Below are positions 59,248 to 64,000 of a stretch of 64,000 nucleotides of DNA, piece by piece. Below the pieces are notes generated by a model. The model did not search any database and had not been told where the DNA came from. It saw only the letters and a program-made list of their open reading frames with translations. The first letter of the stretch is position 1. The number at the start of each line of letters is the position of its first letter. The stretch is from assembly GCF_036825535.1 (NCBI RefSeq), contig NZ_CP098812.1:186001-250000 (forward strand), read 5' to 3'. The DNA is from Parasalinivibrio latis. GTDB taxonomy: Bacteria > Pseudomonadota > Gammaproteobacteria > Enterobacterales > Vibrionaceae. Both the position numbers and the translations under genes were made by a program.

Positions 59248-61112
59248 TCCAGCTCGACCTCTTCCAGTTTCCCCTTGGCCTCGGCCTGTTGCATCAGCAA
59301 CTCATTCAGCTTGCCTTTGTTCTCGGCGCTGTAGAGGCTGACGTCGGCCATGGCGTTTTCGACATCCGATATCTTGGCAGATAAATCGGTCATCTGTGTT
59401 TCCAATTTGTCAATTTTCTTGCGAATAGGGGCAGTCTGGCGGCGGAACTCGGCATCCAGGCGTTTCTGCTCCTTGCGGGCAGCCTGGCTGTGCTCGACCT
59501 TTTTCTCGGTTTTTTCCGGCTTGGCTTCACGGCGCGTGGCTTTCTGCTGTTCGCTGAGCCACTTGTGGTAGTCGTTGAGGTCACCGTCAAACGGGGCGAC
59601 CTGTTGGTCGTGGACCAGATATAGGTCGTCGGTGGTGGCGCGCAACAGGTAACGGTCGTGGCTGACGATAACCATGGCCCCTTCGTAGGACTGCAGTGCC
59701 AGGGTCAGTGCCTCACGCATGTCGAGATCAAGGTGGTTGGTCGGTTCGTCCAGAAGCAGCAGGTTCGGGCGTTGCCACACCAGCAGTGCCAACACAAGGC
59801 GCGCTTTTTCGCCGCCGGAGAACGGGCCGATAATCTCCAGTGCCTTGTCACCCTGGAAGCCGAAGCTGCCAAGGTAGTCACGAAGCTGCTGTTCGGTAGC
59901 TTCCGGTGCCAACCGGGTCAGGTGTTGGAGCGGGGTTTCATCAGTACGCAGTGTTTCCAGCTGGTGCTGGGCAAAGTAGCCGATTTTCACGCCCTGGGAG
60001 TAAGTCATCTCGCCGCCTTGTGGCTTGATGGAACCAGAGAGCAGTTTAATCAGGGTCGACTTACCGGCTCCGTTGCGCCCCAGCAGGCCGATGCGGCTGC
60101 CCGGTACCAGATTGAGCCGGATCTTTTCCAGAATCAGTTTGTCGCTGTAACCGGCTGCCACGTGGTCCATCATCAGGATTGGGTTTGGCAGTGCATCCGG
60201 CTCGCGGAATTCAAAGCTGAATGGGTTGTCGTACTGGGCCGGCAACACTTTTTCCATCCGCTCAAGCGCCTTGATACGGCTCTGGGCCTGGCGGGCCTTG
60301 GTTGCCTTGTAGCGGAAGCGGTCAATGTAGCTTTGCATATGGGAAATCTGGCGCTGCTGTTTCTCGAAGCTTGCCTGTTGCAGGGCCAGCTTTTCCGAAC
60401 GCATGATTTCAAACGCTGAGTAGTTGCCGGTGTACTCGTTAAGCTTCTGGTGCTCAACATGGATGATGCGGCCGACAACCGGGTCGAGGAAATCTCGGTC
60501 ATGGGAGATCAGCACCAGGGTGCCGCGGTAGCTTTGCAGCCATTTTTCCAGCCATAGCACGGCATCGAGGTCGAGGTGGTTGGTCGGTTCATCTAGGAGC
60601 AGCAGGTCAGAGCGGCACAGCAGCGCCTGGGCGAGGTTGAGGCGCATCCGCCAGCCACCGGAAAACTGGGTCAGGTGCCACCCCATCTGCTCCTGGCTGA
60701 AGCCGAGGCCGTCCAGTAGCTCTGCTGCGCGGGCATTGATACTGTAACCACCGATAGCCGCCAGTTTGTCGTGAAGGTCTGCCACCCGGTGGCCGTCATC
60801 GGCAGCCTCGGCTACATGGAGCTGGCCTTCCAGGTCGCGGTATTCTCGGTCCCCATCAATAACATACTCAATGGCAGTACGCTCCAGTGCCGGGGTTTCC
60901 TGTGCAACCCAGGCAACCTGCCAGGATGAAGGGAACTGGCAACTGCCGCCATCGAGGTGCAGTTCATCCCGGAGCAAGGCAAACAGGCTGGACTTGCCGC
61001 AACCATTTTTACCGACCAGGCCGACTTTATCCCCCGGGTGAATGGTGGCAGAGGTGTGGTCCAGCAGCATTTTGCCGCCGCGCATTAATTGGATATCGGA
61101 GAAAATAATCAT
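59190..61112 (-). CDS. yheS: ABC-F family ATPase YheS
   Basis: 640 residues from MIIFSDIQLMRGGKMLL (61112), aligned with E. coli YheS; the longer frame adds 18 non-conserved residues. Two ATP-binding cassettes without membrane domains: Walker A GKNGCGKSS near 34-42 and GRNGAGKST near 350, signatures FSGGWRMRLN and FSGGEKARLV, two LLLLDEPTNHLDLD Walker B motifs, an interdomain linker and a Lys/Glu-rich coiled-coil C-terminus. ABC-F proteins act on ribosomes in the E-site. Its promoter must lie in or beyond the repeat element at 61153-61419. Confidence 0.96.
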   Translation of the reverse strand: MIIFSDIQLMRGGKMLLDHTSATIHPGDKVGLVGKNGCGKSSLFALLRDELHLDGGSCQFPSSWQVAWVAQETPALERTAIEYVIDGDREYRDLEGQLHVAEAADDGHRVADLHDKLAAIGGYSINARAAELLDGLGFSQEQMGWHLTQFSGGWRMRLNLAQALLCRSDLLLLDEPTNHLDLDAVLWLEKWLQSYRGTLVLISHDRDFLDPVVGRIIHVEHQKLNEYTGNYSAFEIMRSEKLALQQASFEKQQRQISHMQSYIDRFRYKATKARQAQSRIKALERMEKVLPAQYDNPFSFEFREPDALPNPILMMDHVAAGYSDKLILEKIRLNLVPGSRIGLLGRNGAGKSTLIKLLSGSIKPQGGEMTYSQGVKIGYFAQHQLETLRTDETPLQHLTRLAPEATEQQLRDYLGSFGFQGDKALEIIGPFSGGEKARLVLALLVWQRPNLLLLDEPTNHLDLDMREALTLALQSYEGAMVIVSHDRYLLRATTDDLYLVHDQQVAPFDGDLNDYHKWLSEQQKATRREAKPEKTEKKVEHSQAARKEQKRLDAEFRRQTAPIRKKIDKLETQMTDLSAKISDVENAMADVSLYSAENKGKLNELLMQQAEAKGKLEEVELEWMELQEQLEQMETAFKTA

Positions 61113-61152
61113 GTCAGCCTGAGGGTTTCTGTCCGTTGAGAAGGCGGCATTA

Positions 61153-61419
61153 TATACCCAAGCCATCTCAAGATGCAGTTTTCAGCGAGAGTTGATTGGT
61201 TGTCAGTCAAGGCGCTGTTTTGACGATCTAGTGGCTCTAAATCAAAAAACAGCAACGCAGAATGAGAGCCAATCAAACTCGCCCTTCGGGAGTGTTTCAG
61301 TGCGTCCACTTCTGTGTCAAATACCTTTGAAAGGGAACAGCCATTCCTACAGGTATTTTCCTTGAATTGAACGCACTGAAATCACTCTGAATAACGCACC
61401 TTGAGGTGGTTTGGGTATA
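61153..61419. mobile_element. Inverted-repeat element (MITE-like, non-coding)
   Basis: 267 bp bounded by 24-bp inverted repeats that match at 21 positions: TATACCCAAGCCATCTCAAGATGC at the left (61153-61176) and the complement of the right end (61396-61419), TATACCCAAACCACCTCAAGGTGC. Inside are nested inverted repeats: GCGAGAGTTGATTGG/CCAATCAAACTCGC (61185-61199 and 61269-61282), GCTGTTTT/AAAACAGC, GGCTCT/AGAGCC, and TTTCAGTGCGT/ACGCACTGAAA. No transposase ORF. No clear target duplication. It fills most of the yheS-kefG spacer. Confidence 0.7.
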
Positions 61420-61462
61420 GCTGCAGTCCCTCCGGGTGACACTGGACGGATCAGGATGCTGT

Positions 61463-61491
61463 GTTAATGTATTCGTAAGGTGACTTATAAT
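61463..61491 (+). promoter_or_regulatory. Possible promoter of kefGB
   Basis: A perfect -10 TATAAT (61486-61491) with a weak -35 (GTTAAT) 17 bp upstream, 29 bp before the kefG ATG and outside the repeat element. Confidence 0.45.
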
Positions 61492-61519
61492 GTAGATATA
61501 TCACTTAAAAGGACTTTGA

Positions 61520-62095
61520 ATGACAGACACACCCGAAGACAAGCCCCGAATTTTAGTGATATATGCCCACCCGGATCCCCATGGGTCCCATGCCAACCGC
61601 AAGATGGTAAACGCTGCATCACTGCTTTCACACGTCACTGTGACAGACCTTTACGGCAGCTATCCCGACTTCATCATCGATGTGTCGGCAGAGCGTGAAA
61701 AATTACTCTCCCACGATATATACGTGTTTCAGTTCCCCCTGCAGATGTATTCCTGCCCGGCCTTGCTAAAAGAATGGATTGATGTGGTGCTTGCCAAGGG
61801 GTTTGCCCACGGTGACGGGTCTGCCCTGGCCGGGAAATACTGGCGCTGTGCGGTGACTACCGGTGGTGCTGCTGATGCATTCTCTGAAAGTGGCTACAAC
61901 AAATACACCATGGCGGAATTGTTACAGCCGTTTGAGCTGACGGCACTGCTGTGCCGGGGAAACTGGCTTTCGCCACTGGTATTGCACTGGGCGAGAAGGG
62001 TTTCCGATGATGACCGGAACGCCCATGCTGAAATTTATGCAGACTGGCTGGAAAGCCCCCTGCCTCTGATTGAGGGGCACCGATGGAGCCAGTGA
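61520..62095 (+). CDS. kefG: Glutathione-regulated K+ efflux ancillary protein KefG
   Basis: 191 residues. A flavodoxin-like quinone oxidoreductase: ILVIYAHPDPHGSHANRKMV, DIYVFQFPLQMYSCPALLKEWIDVVL, TTGGAADAFSESGYN. It binds the KefB channel and is needed for its full activity. The AGGA ribosome site is 7 nt upstream. It overlaps kefB by 13 nt. Confidence 0.94.
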   Translation: MTDTPEDKPRILVIYAHPDPHGSHANRKMVNAASLLSHVTVTDLYGSYPDFIIDVSAEREKLLSHDIYVFQFPLQMYSCPALLKEWIDVVLAKGFAHGDGSALAGKYWRCAVTTGGAADAFSESGYNKYTMAELLQPFELTALLCRGNWLSPLVLHWARRVSDDDRNAHAEIYADWLESPLPLIEGHRWSQ

Positions 62096-63906
62096 CATCC
62101 GCATTTATTGAACACAGTTTTCTGGGGGCGGCGATTATCTTCTTGGCTGCTGCCGTGGTGGCGGTACCCTTTGCCCAGCGCCTGGGGCTGGGGTCGGTAC
62201 TCGGTTACCTTTTAGCAGGGATTGCCATTGGCCCCTGGGGGCTGGGGCTGTTTACCGACGTTGCCTCTATTCTCCATTTCTCTGAATTCGGGGTGGTGCT
62301 TCTCCTGTTCCTTATCGGGCTTGAGCTGAACCCTAAAAAGCTGGTGAAGATGCGCAAACCTATCCTCGGGCTTGGCGGCAGCCAGGTTGGGGTAACTGCG
62401 CTGGTCATCTTTGCCATCAGCCTTTCCCTGGGGGTGGAAAACCGGGATGCCTTGGTCATCGGGATGGCCCTGGCGCTTTCTTCCACCGCTATTGCTCTGC
62501 GGGTGATTGAAGAGCAGGGATTATCCCGCTCCGAAGCCGGGCAGAATGGCTTTGCCGTACTCCTGTTCCAGGATATCGCGGTTATCCCGATGTTGGCAGT
62601 TATCCCAGCCTTGGCTGGTGGTGGTATCGGGAGCTGGGTTGATGTGGTCATTATGCTGGGGGCCATCGTTGCCCTTCTGCTCGGTGGCCACTATTTGCTG
62701 CGACCGCTTTTCCGTTGGGTGGTAATGAGCGGTGTGCGAGAGCTTTTCAACGTCGCTGCATTGCTGCTGGTCATCGGAACTGCCCTTGTCATGCAAAGCC
62801 TTGGGCTTTCCATGGCACTGGGGACGTTCCTTGCCGGGGTGCTGCTGGCAGAAAGTGAGTACCGGCACGAGCTGGAGATTGCCATTGACCCTTTCAAGGG
62901 GCTGCTGCTGGGGCTGTTCTTTATCGCTGTCGGTATGGGCGTGGATATTGGCTTGCTGTTGCAGTACCCGCTGGAAATTCTGGCGTCGGTTGCCGGACTT
63001 ATCCTGGTGAAGGGGGGCATCCTTTATATACTGGCCCGGATGTTTAGGCTTTCTGCCAAGGCGCGCAGCCAGTTAGCCGCCATTCTGGGACAGGGCGGGG
63101 AGTTCGCGTTTGTCCTCTTTACCGCAGCCCGGGGGGAAGGGTTACTTAACCCGGAGCTCAATGCTTTCCTGCTGGTGGTTGTCAGTGTATCCATGATGCT
63201 GACGCCGCTAATGGTTAGCTTGCAAAAACGTTGGTACCAGCGATTCCTGAATGATCCGGATCCGGAGAGCCAGGCACCGGATGCCTTTGAGGAAATGGAC
63301 TCACGGGTCATCATTGCCGGGTTTGGCCGGTTCGGGCAAGTGGTAGGGCGGCTGTTGTTCGCCAACAAGATTGGTGTGACGGTACTTGAACGCGACCCGT
63401 CACAGATTTCCCTGCTGCGCCGTTTTGGTTATGAAGTGTATTACGGGAACGCGACCCAGCTTGACCTGCTGCGCGCCGCCGGGGCGGAAAAAGCCGAAGC
63501 CATTGTCATTTGCTCCCATTCACCGGAAGAGGTGATAGAAATTGTCCAGCTTTGCCAGCGCCACTTCCCGCACCTCAAAGTACTGGCGCGGGCACGGGGC
63601 CGGGTTGAAGCGCATGAGTTGATGAGTAACGGCGTGGATGCCTTTTCCCGCGAGACTTTCCTCAGTGCCCTGGACTTGGGCCGTCAGGCGTTGATCAACC
63701 TGGGTATGCACCCGTACAAAGCGCAGAGGGCGGAAGCCTATTTCCGTAAGCTGGATATGGCAATGCTGCATGAAATGTTGCCGCAGCACAGTGATGATGT
63801 CGCTGCGCTTTCCCGTGCGAAAGAAGCGCGGCAGGAACTTGAAGAGATTTTCGACCGCGAAATGCAGGTTGATACCGAACGCCACGACAAGTGGAATGAA
63901 TCCTGA
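62083..63906 (+). CDS. kefB: Glutathione-gated potassium/proton antiporter KefB
   Basis: 607 residues. About 12 hydrophobic helices of the CPA2 monovalent cation:proton antiporter family (LGSVLGYLLAGIAIGPWGLGLF, HFSEFGVVLLLFLIGLELNPKKL, QDIAVIPMLAVIPALAG) occupy residues 1 to about 385. A cytoplasmic KTN/RCK domain follows, with Rossmann RVIIAGFGRFGQVVGRLL near 407 and TVLERDPSQISLLRRFGYEVYYGNAT. Glutathione adducts of electrophiles open it and acidify the cell, protecting it. Coupled to kefG by overlap. Confidence 0.95.
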   Translation: MEPVTSAFIEHSFLGAAIIFLAAAVVAVPFAQRLGLGSVLGYLLAGIAIGPWGLGLFTDVASILHFSEFGVVLLLFLIGLELNPKKLVKMRKPILGLGGSQVGVTALVIFAISLSLGVENRDALVIGMALALSSTAIALRVIEEQGLSRSEAGQNGFAVLLFQDIAVIPMLAVIPALAGGGIGSWVDVVIMLGAIVALLLGGHYLLRPLFRWVVMSGVRELFNVAALLLVIGTALVMQSLGLSMALGTFLAGVLLAESEYRHELEIAIDPFKGLLLGLFFIAVGMGVDIGLLLQYPLEILASVAGLILVKGGILYILARMFRLSAKARSQLAAILGQGGEFAFVLFTAARGEGLLNPELNAFLLVVVSVSMMLTPLMVSLQKRWYQRFLNDPDPESQAPDAFEEMDSRVIIAGFGRFGQVVGRLLFANKIGVTVLERDPSQISLLRRFGYEVYYGNATQLDLLRAAGAEKAEAIVICSHSPEEVIEIVQLCQRHFPHLKVLARARGRVEAHELMSNGVDAFSRETFLSALDLGRQALINLGMHPYKAQRAEAYFRKLDMAMLHEMLPQHSDDVAALSRAKEARQELEEIFDREMQVDTERHDKWNES

Positions 63907-63927
63907 TTAACAGATATTGGAAAGACC

Positions 63928-64000
63928 ATGGTAAGGAAACGTTTTATTGCCGGTGCGGCCTGCCCGGAATGTAAAGAGCAGGACGGCATGCGCTGGTGGG
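63928..64000 (+). CDS. yheV: YheV family zinc-ribbon protein (partial, 3' end off window)
   Basis: Only 24 codons are visible: MVRKRFIAGAACPECKEQDGMRWW. The CPEC knuckle and its place just after kefB match YheV, a small putative metal-binding protein of unknown role. The ATG follows GGAAAG closely and lies 21 bp after the kefB stop. The rest is beyond the window. Confidence 0.8.
   Translation, partial: MVRKRFIAGAACPECKEQDGMRWW

Noticed and set aside
1..64000. tRNA, rRNA, CRISPR arrays, prophage or insertion sequences
   Set aside because: No cloverleaf-like, spaced-repeat, integrase or transposase sequence was recognised anywhere in the window.

Overview
The window is bacterial chromosomal DNA from a gammaproteobacterium, almost certainly Vibrionaceae (Vibrio, Photobacterium, Grimontia or a close relative). 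Three things support this. An AphA-type quorum-sensing regulator sits beside ppc. ArgH carries a C-terminal N-acetyltransferase (the ArgH(A) fusion of marine vibrios). The gene order menA-hslU-hslV-ftsN-cytR-priA-rpmE, metJ/metBLF, aphA-ppc-arg, prx/oxyR/mrcA, pilMNOPQ-aroKB-damX-dam-rpe-gph-trpS, ast, crp-prkB-yheU-yheT-kefGB matches what is known of Vibrio chromosome 1. The genus cannot be fixed from sequence alone. Nearly all DNA is coding; no tRNA, rRNA, CRISPR array, phage or complete insertion sequence was seen.

Layout. 1-7.6 kb (minus strand): rraA (cut by the left edge), menA, the heat-shock protease hslVU with a clear sigma-32 promoter, ftsN, cytR, priA. 7.8-9.7 kb: rpmE with a structured leader, and a short malic enzyme. 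9.8-15.1 kb: methionine regulon with metJ divergent from metB-metL, then metF; both control regions carry tandem MetJ boxes. 15.2-18.7 kb: aphA and ppc. 19-24.2 kb: argC-argB-argG-argH(A) with tandem ArgR boxes and a tiny arginine-rich leader ORF; argE is not in its usual divergent place. 24.4-26.2 kb: alkaline phosphatase and a small DUF3624 protein. 26.4-29.9 kb: a peroxide-defence group (disulfide reductase, peroxiredoxin-glutaredoxin fusion, oxyR). 30-37.1 kb: mrcA, divergent from the pilMNOPQ type IV pilus/competence operon. 37.3-44.9 kb: aroK, aroB, damX, dam, rpe, gph, trpS, pabA. 45.3-49.9 kb: arginine succinyltransferase genes astC/argD, astA, astD followed by a DUF1338 gene. 50.4-55.6 kb: crp, yhfA, an accessory rubrerythrin / Fe-S oxidoreductase / DUF3501 cassette, prkB, yheU. 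55.6-59.2 kb: yheT coupled to a MocR regulator, divergent lysE, a TIGR02444 protein. 59.2-64 kb: ABC-F protein yheS, a 267-bp element with terminal inverted repeats, kefG-kefB and the start of yheV.

How the genes fit together. Several blocks have regulator and target side by side with visible operators: MetJ/met boxes, ArgR boxes at argC, OxyR site between prx and oxyR, possible LuxR/HapR-type sites at aphA, and a palindromic operator between mocR and lysE. The most interesting unexplained items are the Arg-Arg-Arg leader ORF ahead of argC, the rubrerythrin/Fe-S/DUF3501 cassette between crp-yhfA and prkB, the cysteine-rich C-terminal tail of the disulfide reductase beside prx/oxyR, the DUF1338 gene attached to ast, and the inverted-repeat element upstream of yheS.
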